Below are positions 1-8,159 of a stretch of DNA of 64,000 bases, one piece after another (position 1 is the stretch's first letter; each line of letters starts with the position of its first letter). Position numbers and translations under genes: made by a program. Under the pieces are notes generated by a model that made no database searches, had not been told where the DNA came from, and saw only the letters and a program-made list of their open reading frames with translations. The stretch is from Rhodovulum sp. (GTDB lineage: Bacteria > Pseudomonadota > Alphaproteobacteria > Rhodobacterales > Rhodobacteraceae), in assembly GCA_002706605.1 (NCBI GenBank), contig PALT01000005.1:284119-348118 (forward strand), given 5' to 3'.

Positions 1-1
1 C

Positions 2-205
2 GTCGGCATGGTCGGCATCAACTTCCCGATCCCGGTTCCGCTGTCCTACTTCTCGTTCGGCGGCTGGAAAAAATCGGCCTTTGGGGATCTGAACCAATAC
101 GGCCCCGACGCGTTCAAGTTCTACACGAAAACCAAAACCGTCACGGCGCGCTGGTTCTCGGGGATCAAAGAAGGCGGCGAATTCGCCTTTAAACAAATGG
201 ATTAA
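2..205 (+). CDS. mmsA: Methylmalonate-semialdehyde dehydrogenase, C-terminal end (partial)
   Basis: Only the last 67 codons are in the window; the gene begins upstream of base 1 and ends with TAA. The visible part reads [20 protein letters not shown] followed by a KTVTARW segment, which is the characteristic C-terminus of CoA-acylating methylmalonate-semialdehyde dehydrogenases (aldehyde dehydrogenase superfamily). The enzyme converts methylmalonate semialdehyde to propionyl-CoA in the last step of valine breakdown. Three more valine-pathway genes follow on the same strand from 1067 to 4133, which supports the call. The catalytic cysteine lies outside the window. Confidence 0.9.
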   Translation, partial: VGMVGINFPIPVPLSYFSFGGWKKSAFGDLNQYGPDAFKFYTKTKTVTARWFSGIKEGGEFAFKQMD

Positions 206-229
206 TCCCTGCACAGGGACTAGGCATCG

Positions 230-262
230 GGCCTCGCATCACCATGATGCGGGGCCTTTTTT
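230..262 (+). terminator. Intrinsic terminator after mmsA
   Basis: A 12-bp stem (GGCCTCGCATCA paired with TGATGCGGGGCC, one T-G pair, loop CCA) is followed by a run of six T. It begins 25 bases after the mmsA stop and separates mmsA from the L,D-transpeptidase gene. Confidence 0.88.
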
Positions 263-363
263 GGTAACAAATGCGTGTTTTTGCATTCTTCAAGGGATCG
301 CTACTGGACCTGTTGCGTTTGTTTTGTAGACCTAGGCCAAAGACGACGCGAAAGGACGCACTT

Positions 364-951
364 ATGAGCAGCCAGAACATCACCCGCCGCACCCTAATCG
401 GTGCCCTTGCGGCCAGCACCCTTGCCGCGCCCAGTGTGGTGCGCGCCCAAGATCTGACACCGGACGTACGCACCTCGGACCCCGATCTGCGCCGCAACAG
501 CAGCAGCTTTGTCACCCAACGTTGGCAGGACCATTTTGAGGCGCTGGATCGCGTGACGATCTTGGCCGACACAGGTTCGCGCGCCCTGCACTATTGGTCG
601 AAGGACGGCTCGGACTATCGCCTGTATCCGACCTCGGTTCCGATGACTGAGGAACTGACACGGCGCGGTTACACCGAGGTCGTGCGCAAACGCGTGGCCC
701 CCACATGGACGCCCACCGCCAATATGCGCGAACGTGACCCGACCCTGCCCGCCTTTATGCCCGCCGGACCGGATAACCCCCTTGGCACCCACGCGCTCTA
801 CCTGTCCTGGCCCGCCTATCTGATCCACGGCACCCATGACACGCGCAAGATCGGGCGCCGGTCCTCGTCGGGCTGTATCGGCCTTTATAACGAGAAAATC
901 GCGGAATTGTTCGACCTTGTTCCGGTCGGCGCTCAGGTGCGCCTGATCTAA
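364..951 (+). CDS. L,D-transpeptidase (YkuD domain), Tat-type signal
   Basis: The protein of 195 residues is a putative periplasmic L,D-transpeptidase, a family that makes 3-3 crosslinks in peptidoglycan or anchors proteins to it. The start at 364 follows GAAAGGACG; it gives MSSQNITRRTLIGALAAS, a twin-arginine-like signal followed by a hydrophobic stretch and an AxA-type cleavage region near residue 25. The YkuD catalytic motif is at the C-terminus: His155 in HGTHD and Cys171 in RRSSSGCIG. An upstream in-frame start at 271 is rejected because it puts a non-signal extension before the RR motif. The gene sits inside a valine-catabolism cluster with which it has no obvious functional link, and it is separated from mmsA by a terminator. 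Confidence 0.85.
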   Translation: MSSQNITRRTLIGALAASTLAAPSVVRAQDLTPDVRTSDPDLRRNSSSFVTQRWQDHFEALDRVTILADTGSRALHYWSKDGSDYRLYPTSVPMTEELTRRGYTEVVRKRVAPTWTPTANMRERDPTLPAFMPAGPDNPLGTHALYLSWPAYLIHGTHDTRKIGRRSSSGCIGLYNEKIAELFDLVPVGAQVRLI

Positions 952-1008
952 CAAAACGAATTTGCAGTTCTGCATCTTTTAACAGCCAATCGGGCCTTGC
1001 AAACTTGC

Positions 1009-1053
1009 TGAAACAATTGTGAATTAAACAAGCGTTCAATTCACATGGTTTCA
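1009..1053 (+). promoter_or_regulatory. Long interrupted dyad immediately upstream of the acd RBS
   Basis: TGTGAATT (1018-1025) and AATTCACA (1038-1045) are perfect inverted arms; the 12 bases between them continue the symmetry (AAC with GTT), so 11 of 14 pairs match. A further outer pair, TGAAAC (1009-1014) with GTTTCA (1048-1053), extends it with a small offset. The structure ends one base before the purine-rich ribosome binding site (GGGAGGAGG, 1054-1062). It could be a repressor operator or a 5' UTR stem-loop. Confidence 0.5.
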
Positions 1054-1066
1054 GGGAGGAGGCCCG

Positions 1067-2215
1067 ATGGATTTCGCACTATCCGAAGAACAGACCGCCA
1101 TTTTCGAGATGGCGCATGATTTTGGCCAAGCCGAAATCGCCCCGCATGCACAGACATGGGAAAAGCTTGGCACCATCCCGCGTGAGCTCTGGTCCAAGGT
1201 CGCCGAACTGGGTCTTGGCGGTATCTATGTGTCCGAGGAATACGGCGGTTCCGGCCTGACGCGGCTGGACGCGACACTGGTGTTTGAGGCGCTGGCGATG
1301 GCCTGTCCGTCGGTGGGGTCCTTCCTGTCGATCCACAACATGTGTGGCGGCATGATCGACAAATTCGGCAGCGACCAAATGAAACAGGACTGGCTGCCCG
1401 CGATCTGTTCGATGGACCGCGTGATTTCCTATTGCCTGACCGAACCGGGATCGGGATCGGACGCGGCCGCCCTGCGCACCAAGGGCGTGGAACAAGCGGA
1501 CGGATCATACCAAGTTACGGGAACCAAAGCGTTTATTTCCGGCGGCGGCTATTCCGATGCCTATATCGTCATGACCCGCACCGGCGACGATAGCCCGCGC
1601 GGCGTCTCCGCCCTGATCGTTGAGGACGGCGCGGAAGGCCTGTCCTTTGGCGCGCTTGAGGACAAGATGGGCTGGCGCGCGCAACCGACCGCACAGGTCC
1701 AGATGGACAATTGCCACGTGCCCGCGGCCAACGTTCTGGGCGAACTCGGCGCGGGGTTCCGCTATGCCATGGCGGGGCTGGATGGCGGACGGTTGAACAT
1801 CGCGGCCTCGGCCCTTGGCGGCGCGCAAACCGCGCTGAACCAGACCCTGACCTATATGGGTGAGCGTAAGGCCTTCGGCCGCTCTATCGACCAATTCCAA
1901 GCCCTGCAATTCCGTCTGGCGGATATGGAGGTCAAACTGCAATCCGCACGTACCTTCCTGCGTCAGGCGGCGTGGAAACTGGACAATGGCGCGCCGGACG
2001 CCAGCAAGTTCTGCGCGATGGCCAAGCTTTACGTCACCGACCGCGCGTTCGAGGTCGCCAATGACTGTCTGCAATTGCATGGCGGATATGGCTATCTGGC
2101 GGATTACGGCATTGAAAAGCTGGTCCGCGATCTGCGCGTGCATCAGATCCTTGAGGGCACCAACGAAATCATGCGCCTGATCATCAGCCGCCACATGCTG
2201 GAGACCCGTGGATGA
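1067..2215 (+). CDS. Acyl-CoA dehydrogenase, probable isobutyryl-CoA dehydrogenase
   Basis: A 382-residue FAD-dependent acyl-CoA dehydrogenase of normal family length. The first family signature is seen as CLTEPGSGSDAAA near residues 126-138 and the second as QLHGGYGYLADYGIEKLVRD near 336-355. The catalytic base is Glu363 in ILEGTNEIMR. The start follows a very strong GGGAGGAGG site. It overlaps the next gene by four bases (ATGA). Neighbours encode 3-hydroxyisobutyryl-CoA hydrolase and 3-hydroxyisobutyrate dehydrogenase, so isobutyryl-CoA is the likely substrate; other short branched acyl-CoAs cannot be excluded from sequence alone. Confidence 0.88.
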   Translation: MDFALSEEQTAIFEMAHDFGQAEIAPHAQTWEKLGTIPRELWSKVAELGLGGIYVSEEYGGSGLTRLDATLVFEALAMACPSVGSFLSIHNMCGGMIDKFGSDQMKQDWLPAICSMDRVISYCLTEPGSGSDAAALRTKGVEQADGSYQVTGTKAFISGGGYSDAYIVMTRTGDDSPRGVSALIVEDGAEGLSFGALEDKMGWRAQPTAQVQMDNCHVPAANVLGELGAGFRYAMAGLDGGRLNIAASALGGAQTALNQTLTYMGERKAFGRSIDQFQALQFRLADMEVKLQSARTFLRQAAWKLDNGAPDASKFCAMAKLYVTDRAFEVANDCLQLHGGYGYLADYGIEKLVRDLRVHQILEGTNEIMRLIISRHMLETRG

Positions 2216-3246
2216 GCGACGACCTAAGCACCGAAAAGCAGGGCCGCGTCGGGCGCATCACCTTTACCCGCCCGCAGGCCCTGAACGCGCTGTCTCATGA
2301 GATGGCGATGAAGATCGAACAGGCGCTGGACGCTTGGGCCACGGATGATGACGTCGCCATGATCGTGATTGATGCCGAGGGCGAGCGCGCCTTTTGCGCC
2401 GGTGGCGATATCGCCGCGATGTATCACGCGGGCAAGGCCGGTGATTACCAGATCGCGCGCGATTTCTGGGCCGACGAATACCGCATGAATGCCAAGATGT
2501 ACAATTTCCCAAAACCCGTCGCGGCCTTTATGCAGGGGTTCGTCATGGGCGGCGGCGTCGGCGTCGGCGGACACGCCAGCCACCGGATCGTCGGCGACAC
2601 GTCCCAAGTCGCCATGCCCGAGAGCGGCATTGGCCTGATCCCCGATGTGGGTGGCACATTGTTGCTGGCACGTGCGCCGGGGCGGATTGGTGAATACCTT
2701 GGGGTGACAGGCGCGCGCATGGGTCCGGGCGACGCGATCTATGCGGGCTTTGCCGATTATTACATCCCCGAGGGCGACTGGCCCGACCTGATCGCGCAAC
2801 TGGTGGACACCGGCGATTGGACCCTGATCGACGCGGCGGCGCGCCCTGCCCCCGATGCGCCCTTGGCAGATCTGCACCCCCAGATCGACGCGCATTTTGG
2901 CGGCGAAACCATCGGCGACATCGTCCGGTCCCTGCGCCATGAGGACACAGACTTTACCGCCTCCGCCTTGAAACCGATCAACCGAAACTCCCCCCTGTCG
3001 ATGGCCTGTACGGTGGAATTGATCCACCGCACCCGCATCCGCGACACGATTGAGGCGGCCCTGGCGAACGAGTACCGCTTTACCTATCGCGCGCTGGAAC
3101 TGGGTGACTTTATTGAGGGCGTCCGCGCCCAGATCATCGACAAGGACCGCACCCCCACATGGCAGGACGCGGATGCCGAAACCCTACCCGCCACGAAAAT
3201 CAGCCGCATGCTAATGCCGCTGGGCGCGGACGAACTGACCCTGTGA
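2212..3246 (+). CDS. Enoyl-CoA hydratase/isomerase family, probable 3-hydroxyisobutyryl-CoA hydrolase
   Basis: A 344-residue crotonase-fold protein. The oxyanion-hole segment reads ERAFCAGGDIAAMY (residues 58-71) and is followed by FMQGFVMGGGVGVGGHAS. The acidic pair typical of the HIBCH branch rather than plain hydratases is visible as Glu137 and Asp145 in MPESGIGLIPDVGGT. The length also fits HIBCH, which is longer than the roughly 260-residue hydratases. It would release free 3-hydroxyisobutyrate from its CoA ester during valine degradation, feeding the dehydrogenase encoded next. It is translationally coupled to the acyl-CoA dehydrogenase through a four-base overlap. Confidence 0.87.
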   Translation: MSDDLSTEKQGRVGRITFTRPQALNALSHEMAMKIEQALDAWATDDDVAMIVIDAEGERAFCAGGDIAAMYHAGKAGDYQIARDFWADEYRMNAKMYNFPKPVAAFMQGFVMGGGVGVGGHASHRIVGDTSQVAMPESGIGLIPDVGGTLLLARAPGRIGEYLGVTGARMGPGDAIYAGFADYYIPEGDWPDLIAQLVDTGDWTLIDAAARPAPDAPLADLHPQIDAHFGGETIGDIVRSLRHEDTDFTASALKPINRNSPLSMACTVELIHRTRIRDTIEAALANEYRFTYRALELGDFIEGVRAQIIDKDRTPTWQDADAETLPATKISRMLMPLGADELTL

Positions 3247-3260
3247 GGAGGACACAGAAG

Positions 3261-4133
3261 ATGGACATCGGATTTATCGGACTGGGCAATATGGGCGGCC
3301 CGATGGCGGCCAATCTGGCGGCGGCGGGGCATTCGGTCACCGGTTTCGACCTGACCGCGCCTGCGCCTGCGGGTGTCACCATGGCCCCCTCGGCGGCCGA
3401 GGCGGCGGCGGGGCGCGATGTGGTGATCACCATGCTGCCCAATGGCGCGATCCTGCGCGCCGTCGCGGCAGAGGTCATTCCGACCATGAAAACCGGCGCG
3501 GTCCTGTGCGACTGTTCAACCGTGGATGTGGACAGTGCGCGCGCGGTGGCGGATCTGGCGGCGGATGCGGGCCTTGGGGCGCTCGACGCACCGGTGTCGG
3601 GCGGCGTCGGCGGGGCGTCCGGCGGCACCCTGACCTTCATGGTTGGCGGCAGCGCAGAGGCTTTTGCCACCGTGTCCCCCCTGTTTGACATCATGGGTCA
3701 AAAGGCCGTCCATTGCGGCGACGCGGGTGCGGGCCAATCGGCCAAGATTTGCAACAATATGATCCTTGGCGCGACGATGGTCGCGACATGTGAGGCCTTT
3801 GCGCTGGCCGACAAACTTGGCCTTGATCGCGCGAAAATGTTCGATGTCGTGTCGACCAGTTCCGGCGCCAGCTGGAGCATCAACGCCTATTGCCCTGCGC
3901 CGGGCGTCGGGCCGACCTCGCCAGCGGACAACGATTACACACCGGGCTTCGCGGCCGATCTGATGCTCAAGGACCTGCGCCTGTCGCAGCAAGCGGCCGA
4001 GTCCGTGGATGCCGACACGCCGATGGGCGAACTGGCCATGCGTCTTTACCAGACCTTTGTTGAGGATGAGGACGGGCGCGGGCGCGACTTCTCGGCGATG
4101 TTGCCACGTTTCTCTGCGCGCGGGCGCGGGTGA
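3261..4133 (+). CDS. mmsB: 3-hydroxyisobutyrate dehydrogenase
   Basis: A 290-residue NAD-dependent beta-hydroxyacid dehydrogenase. The nucleotide-binding start is IGFIGLGNMGGPMAANL, the substrate segment is DAPVSGGVGGASGGTLTFMVGG, and the catalytic lysine is Lys162 in GAGQSAKICNNMI. The start at 3261 is chosen because it begins exactly at the Rossmann strand and follows GAGGAGGACACAGAAG; a longer in-frame reading from 3159 overlaps the previous gene. It oxidises 3-hydroxyisobutyrate to methylmalonate semialdehyde, which is the substrate of the mmsA product at the left edge of the window. Confidence 0.92.
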   Translation: MDIGFIGLGNMGGPMAANLAAAGHSVTGFDLTAPAPAGVTMAPSAAEAAAGRDVVITMLPNGAILRAVAAEVIPTMKTGAVLCDCSTVDVDSARAVADLAADAGLGALDAPVSGGVGGASGGTLTFMVGGSAEAFATVSPLFDIMGQKAVHCGDAGAGQSAKICNNMILGATMVATCEAFALADKLGLDRAKMFDVVSTSSGASWSINAYCPAPGVGPTSPADNDYTPGFAADLMLKDLRLSQQAAESVDADTPMGELAMRLYQTFVEDEDGRGRDFSAMLPRFSARGRG

Positions 4134-4172
4134 CGCATTCCCTTTGCGGGCGCGGTGTGATCAGATGCGCAT

Positions 4173-4844
4173 ATGACGATAACACCGCCCCGCACTGACT
4201 GGATCGACGGCGATGCGACGCTGGCCACGATGGATGACACCGCGCGCCGCGCCCTGTCGACCCTCGTCCCCGTCACCCTGCCCAAGGGTCAAACCCTGTT
4301 CTGTCCGGGTGAGGCCGCGCGCGGATTCGTTGTCGTTCTATCGGGTCGCATCGACGTGTTCCTGACGGGGGCAAACGGGCGCGACATCCTGCTTTATTCG
4401 GTTGAGCCCGGCCAATCCTGCGTGCAATCGACCCTCGGCCTAATGGGCGGCGCCGATTACACCGGTGAGGCCCTGACCGCCACCGATTGCCGCGCGGTTC
4501 TGATCCCACGCGAGATGTTCATGACCCTGATGGACCGCTCGGACAGCTTTCGTCATTTCGTCTTTGGCGCCTTTGCGGGCCGGATGCAGGGGATGATGGA
4601 ACTCCTTGAAAAAGTTGCGTTTCAACGGGTCGAGAGCCGCCTCGCCGATACCTTATTGGTTGAGGCGACAGGCACCACCCTGCACCTGACCCACGCGGAA
4701 CTGGCCGTCAAAATCGGCTCCGCCCGTGAGGTGGTGTCGCGCCAGCTCGAACGCCTGTCCAAACGCGGGATCGTCACGCTGGAGCGCGGCAAAATCACCC
4801 TTACCGACATCCCCGCCCTACAAAGTCTCGCTCGCGGCCAATAA
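4173..4844 (+). CDS. Crp/Fnr family transcriptional regulator
   Basis: A 223-residue regulator with an N-terminal cyclic-nucleotide-binding-type beta barrel (about residues 25-130, including LPKGQTLFCPGEAARGFVVV), a long linking helix and a C-terminal winged helix. The helix-turn-helix reads THAELAVKIGSAREVVSRQL. No cysteine cluster for a 4Fe-4S centre of the FNR type is present near the N-terminus, so the ligand is unknown. The next gene encodes a small DUF2892 membrane protein, and a 15-bp palindrome lies between them, suggesting local regulation. The ribosome binding site is weak and the exact start is uncertain. Confidence 0.82.
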   Translation: MTITPPRTDWIDGDATLATMDDTARRALSTLVPVTLPKGQTLFCPGEAARGFVVVLSGRIDVFLTGANGRDILLYSVEPGQSCVQSTLGLMGGADYTGEALTATDCRAVLIPREMFMTLMDRSDSFRHFVFGAFAGRMQGMMELLEKVAFQRVESRLADTLLVEATGTTLHLTHAELAVKIGSAREVVSRQLERLSKRGIVTLERGKITLTDIPALQSLARGQ

Positions 4845-4856
4845 ATCCGCACGTTG

Positions 4857-4871
4857 TGTGACTAGGTCACA
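4857..4871. promoter_or_regulatory. 15-bp palindrome, candidate Crp/Fnr-family operator
   Basis: TGTGACTAGGTCACA is a perfect inverted repeat (TGTGAC-TAG-GTCACA). It lies 12 bases after the stop of the Crp/Fnr-type gene and 74 bases before the DUF2892 start. It resembles the TGTGA/TCACA halves bound by Crp-family proteins but has a five-base rather than the classical six-base spacer. Confidence 0.5.
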
Positions 4872-4945
4872 GACGCCGCCCGCCGGTTGCGCCAAATTAT
4901 GGCCATACCACGCGTCTAACGCGGATTTTCTAGCGGAGAGAAAAC

Positions 4946-5155
4946 ATGCTGAAGAAAAACATGGGGTCCTTGGACCGTGTCATCCGGATCGTTCTGGGCG
5001 TTGCCTTTATCGCGGCGTTTTTCATGACCTCGGGCGGCTTGAACTGGCTCTATCTGGTCGGCGCGGCGATTGCACTTGGCACCGCCGCCTTCAACAGCTG
5101 CCCCCTCTATACCCTGTTCGGGCTGCGCACCTGCCCGTTGAACCCGGGCAAATAA
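4946..5155 (+). CDS. DUF2892 small membrane protein
   Basis: A 69-residue protein that begins MLKKNMGSLDRVIRIVLG, the usual opening of DUF2892 (YgaP membrane-like) proteins. Two hydrophobic segments (about residues 15-30 and 36-52) are separated by a short loop, and two cysteines follow in SCPLYTLFGLRTCPLNPGK. The start follows GGAGAGAAAAC. Related domains occur fused to rhodanese domains in other bacteria, so a role in sulfur or redox handling is possible but not shown here. Its position after a Crp/Fnr gene and a palindrome suggests it is a target of that regulator. Confidence 0.8.
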   Translation: MLKKNMGSLDRVIRIVLGVAFIAAFFMTSGGLNWLYLVGAAIALGTAAFNSCPLYTLFGLRTCPLNPGK

Positions 5156-5165
5156 ACAATCGTGC

Positions 5166-5190
5166 AATCGGGGGCCGGTGGCCCCCGATT
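5166..5190. terminator. Terminator hairpin between DUF2892 gene and uvrA
   Basis: AATCGGGGGCC and GGCCCCCGATT form a perfect 11-bp stem with loop GGT. It lies 10 bases after the plus-strand stop and 5 bases beyond the minus-strand uvrA stop, so it can serve both converging genes. The T tract is short on either side. Confidence 0.75.
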
Positions 5191-5195
5191 TCTAT

Positions 5196-8054
5196 TTACT
5201 CTGCGGCGACACGTTTGGCCGACAGGATATCTGCCAGATAACGACCGGTATGGCTGGCCTCAACCTTGGCGACGTCTTCGGGTGTACCGATGGCAACCAC
5301 CGTGCCGCCACCATCGCCACCCTCGGGACCGATGTCGATAATATGGTCGGCGGTTTTGATCACATCCAGATTGTGTTCGATCACCATGACCGAATTGCCC
5401 TGCTCGACCAATTCGTGCAGCACCTCAAGCAGCTTGCGCACATCCTCGAAATGCAGACCCGTCGTCGGTTCGTCCAGAATATAGAGCGTGCGACCGGTCG
5501 AGCGTTTCGCCAATTCCTTGGACAGTTTCACGCGCTGCGCCTCACCGCCCGACAGGGTCGTCGCCTGTTGCCCGACCTTGATATAGCCCAGACCCACCCG
5601 ACACAGCGCATCCATTTTCTCACGGATGCTGGGCACGGCCTTGAAAAATTCCTGCGCGTCCTCAACGGTCATATCCAGAACATCGGCAATTGATTTACCC
5701 TTAAACCGAATTTCCAGCGTCTCGCGATTGTACCGCGCGCCGTTACAGGTTTCGCAGGTCACATAGACGTCGGGCAGGAAGTGCATCTCGATCTTGATCA
5801 CGCCATCGCCCTGACAGGCCTCACAGCGCCCGCCCTTGACGTTGAACGAGAACCGACCGGGTTTATACCCGCGCGCCTTGGCCTCGGGCAGACCGGCGAA
5901 CCAGTCACGGATCGGCGTGAACGCCCCCGTATAGGTCGCGGGGTTCGATCGCGGCGTGCGCCCGATGGGGCGTTGGTCGATGTCGATGACCTTATCCAGA
6001 TGCTCTAGCCCGCGGATGGTTTCGCAGGGCGCGGGCGTCTGACGCGCCCCGTTCAGACGCATGGACGCGGTTTTGAACAGGGTTTCAATCGTCAGTGTCG
6101 ATTTCCCGCCGCCCGACACGCCGGTCACACAGACAAATTGCCCCAAGGGGAAGTCCACGGTGACGTTTTTCAGGTTGTTGCCAGTTGCCTTGACCACCGT
6201 CAGGGCCTTGCCGTTGCCCTCACGCCGGATCGCAGGGATGCCGATTTCGCGCGCGCCGCTAAGATACTGACCCGTCAGGGATTTCTTATCCTTGGCGATC
6301 TGTTTGGGGGTGCCGTGACTGACCACCTGACCGCCGTGCACACCGGCACCGGGGCCAATGTCGAACACATAATCGGCCTCGCGAATGGCCTCTTCATCGT
6401 GCTCGACCACGATCACTGTGTTCCCCTGATCGCGCAGGTTTTTCAGCGTCTCCAGCAACCGGCCATTGTCGCGTTGATGCAGGCCGATCGACGGCTCATC
6501 CAGCACATACAAGACCCCCGTCAGGCCCGAGCCGATCTGGCTGGCCAAGCGGATCCGCTGGCTTTCCCCGCCCGACAAGGTGCCGGCGTTGCGCGACAGG
6601 GTCAGGTATTCCAACCCGACATTGTTCAGGAACCCGAGACGTTCGCGAATTTCCTTCAGGATCGCGCGGGCGATTTCGTTCTTTTGCTTGCTCAGCGTCT
6701 CGGGCACGGTTTGGCACCACGCATGCGCCTCGCGGATCGACATCTGAACCACTTGGCCCACATGCAGACCAGCGATCTTGACCGCCAAGGCCTCGGGCCG
6801 CAGGCGATAGCCGTCACAAGAGCCGCAGGGGCGGTTGTTCTGATAGCGTTCGAACTCTTCGCGCACCCAGCTGCTATCGGTTTCGCGATAGCGGCGTTCC
6901 ATGTTCGGGATCACGCCCTCAAAATTGCGGCTGACCTGATAAACGCGACCGCCCTCGTCATAGCGGAATTGGATTTCCTCATCGCCCGAACCGTACAGGA
7001 ACACCTGTTTGACGTGGGCGGGCAGATCCTTCCACGGGGTGTTCTTGTCGAACTCGTAATGGCGCGCGATGGCCTCAATCGTTTGCAGGAAATAGGGCGA
7101 TTTCCCTTTGCGCCACGGGGCCAGCGCGCCATCGTAGAGTTTCAGCGCGGCGTCGGGCACGACCAGACGTTCGTCAAAGAACAGCTCCATCCCCAACCCG
7201 TCGCAATCGGGACAGGCCCCGAACGGCGCGTTGAACGAGAACAGGCGCGGTTCGATCTCGGGGATGGTGAACCCGCTGACCGGACAGGCAAAGTTTTCGG
7301 AAAAGGTGATCCGCTCGGGCTCGCCCTCTTTCGGGGCGGTCTCAAGGATGGCGATCCCGTCGGCAAGGTCCAGCGCGGTGCGGAAACTATCGGCCAGACG
7401 GGTTTCCAGACCCGCCTTGACCACCAGACGGTCAACCACGACGTCGATGTCATGGCGGAATTTCTTGTCCAGCGTCGGCGGCGTGTCGAGGTCATAGAAT
7501 TCACCATCGACCTTGACCCGCTGAAACCCCTGTTTGCGCAGCTCTAAGAACTCTTTCTTATACTCGCCCTTGCGGTCACGCACGATCGGGGCCAGCAGAT
7601 AGGCGCGCAGGCCCTCTTCCATCCCCATGACGCGGTCAACCATGTCCTGCACCTGTTGCGCCTCAATCGGCAGGCCGGTGGCAGGGCTATAGGGCGTGCC
7701 GACACGGGCGAACAACAGACGCAGATAGTCGTAAATCTCGGTCACGGTGCCCACGGTCGAACGCGGGTTTTTCGACGTGGTTTTCTGTTCGATGGAAATG
7801 GCGGGGCTAAGACCACTGATATGGTCCACATCAGGTTTTTCCATCATATCAAGGAATTGGCGGGCATAGGCTGACAGGCTCTCGACATAGCGGCGCTGAC
7901 CCTCGGCATAGATCGTATCAAAGGCCAAGGACGATTTCCCCGACCCCGACAGGCCCGTAATCACCACCAACTGATCGCGCGGAATATCCACGTCGATGCT
8001 TTTGAGGTTGTGTTCGCGCGCGCCGCGCACTTCAATGTTTTTAAGTTCGGCCAT
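5196..8054 (-). CDS. uvrA: UvrABC excinuclease subunit A
   Basis: A 952-residue protein, the usual UvrA length. It has two ABC ATPase modules: the first Walker A is [14 protein letters not shown] near the N-terminus with signature [16 protein letters not shown], the second Walker A is [10 protein letters not shown] with signature [15 protein letters not shown]. Zinc modules are seen as CPVSGF and CPDCDG and as CEACQGDG and CETCNGAR. UvrA scans DNA for bulky lesions and loads UvrB in nucleotide excision repair. The start at 8054 ([20 protein letters not shown]) matches the conserved N-terminus; an 18-residue upstream extension is not credible. A LexA box lies 66 bases upstream. Confidence 0.97.
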   Translation of the reverse strand: MAELKNIEVRGAREHNLKSIDVDIPRDQLVVITGLSGSGKSSLAFDTIYAEGQRRYVESLSAYARQFLDMMEKPDVDHISGLSPAISIEQKTTSKNPRSTVGTVTEIYDYLRLLFARVGTPYSPATGLPIEAQQVQDMVDRVMGMEEGLRAYLLAPIVRDRKGEYKKEFLELRKQGFQRVKVDGEFYDLDTPPTLDKKFRHDIDVVVDRLVVKAGLETRLADSFRTALDLADGIAILETAPKEGEPERITFSENFACPVSGFTIPEIEPRLFSFNAPFGACPDCDGLGMELFFDERLVVPDAALKLYDGALAPWRKGKSPYFLQTIEAIARHYEFDKNTPWKDLPAHVKQVFLYGSGDEEIQFRYDEGGRVYQVSRNFEGVIPNMERRYRETDSSWVREEFERYQNNRPCGSCDGYRLRPEALAVKIAGLHVGQVVQMSIREAHAWCQTVPETLSKQKNEIARAILKEIRERLGFLNNVGLEYLTLSRNAGTLSGGESQRIRLASQIGSGLTGVLYVLDEPSIGLHQRDNGRLLETLKNLRDQGNTVIVVEHDEEAIREADYVFDIGPGAGVHGGQVVSHGTPKQIAKDKKSLTGQYLSGAREIGIPAIRREGNGKALTVVKATGNNLKNVTVDFPLGQFVCVTGVSGGGKSTLTIETLFKTASMRLNGARQTPAPCETIRGLEHLDKVIDIDQRPIGRTPRSNPATYTGAFTPIRDWFAGLPEAKARGYKPGRFSFNVKGGRCEACQGDGVIKIEMHFLPDVYVTCETCNGARYNRETLEIRFKGKSIADVLDMTVEDAQEFFKAVPSIREKMDALCRVGLGYIKVGQQATTLSGGEAQRVKLSKELAKRSTGRTLYILDEPTTGLHFEDVRKLLEVLHELVEQGNSVMVIEHNLDVIKTADHIIDIGPEGGDGGGTVVAIGTPEDVAKVEASHTGRYLADILSAKRVAAE

Positions 8055-8119
8055 ACTGGTCCCCGCTCGCAATGGGATACACATAGTTGACCTTGGCCGA
8101 GTCTCCAACAGAATTTTGA

Positions 8120-8134
8120 GAACATAAGTGGAAC
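8120..8134 (-). promoter_or_regulatory. LexA (SOS) box upstream of uvrA
   Basis: Read on the minus strand the site is GTTCCACTTATGTTC, an exact match to GTTC-N7-GTTC, the direct-repeat LexA box known for alphaproteobacteria. It lies 66-80 bases upstream of the uvrA start, as expected for an SOS-regulated repair gene. Confidence 0.85.
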
Positions 8135-8159
8135 ATGCGCCAAGGTCAGACGGGTTTGA

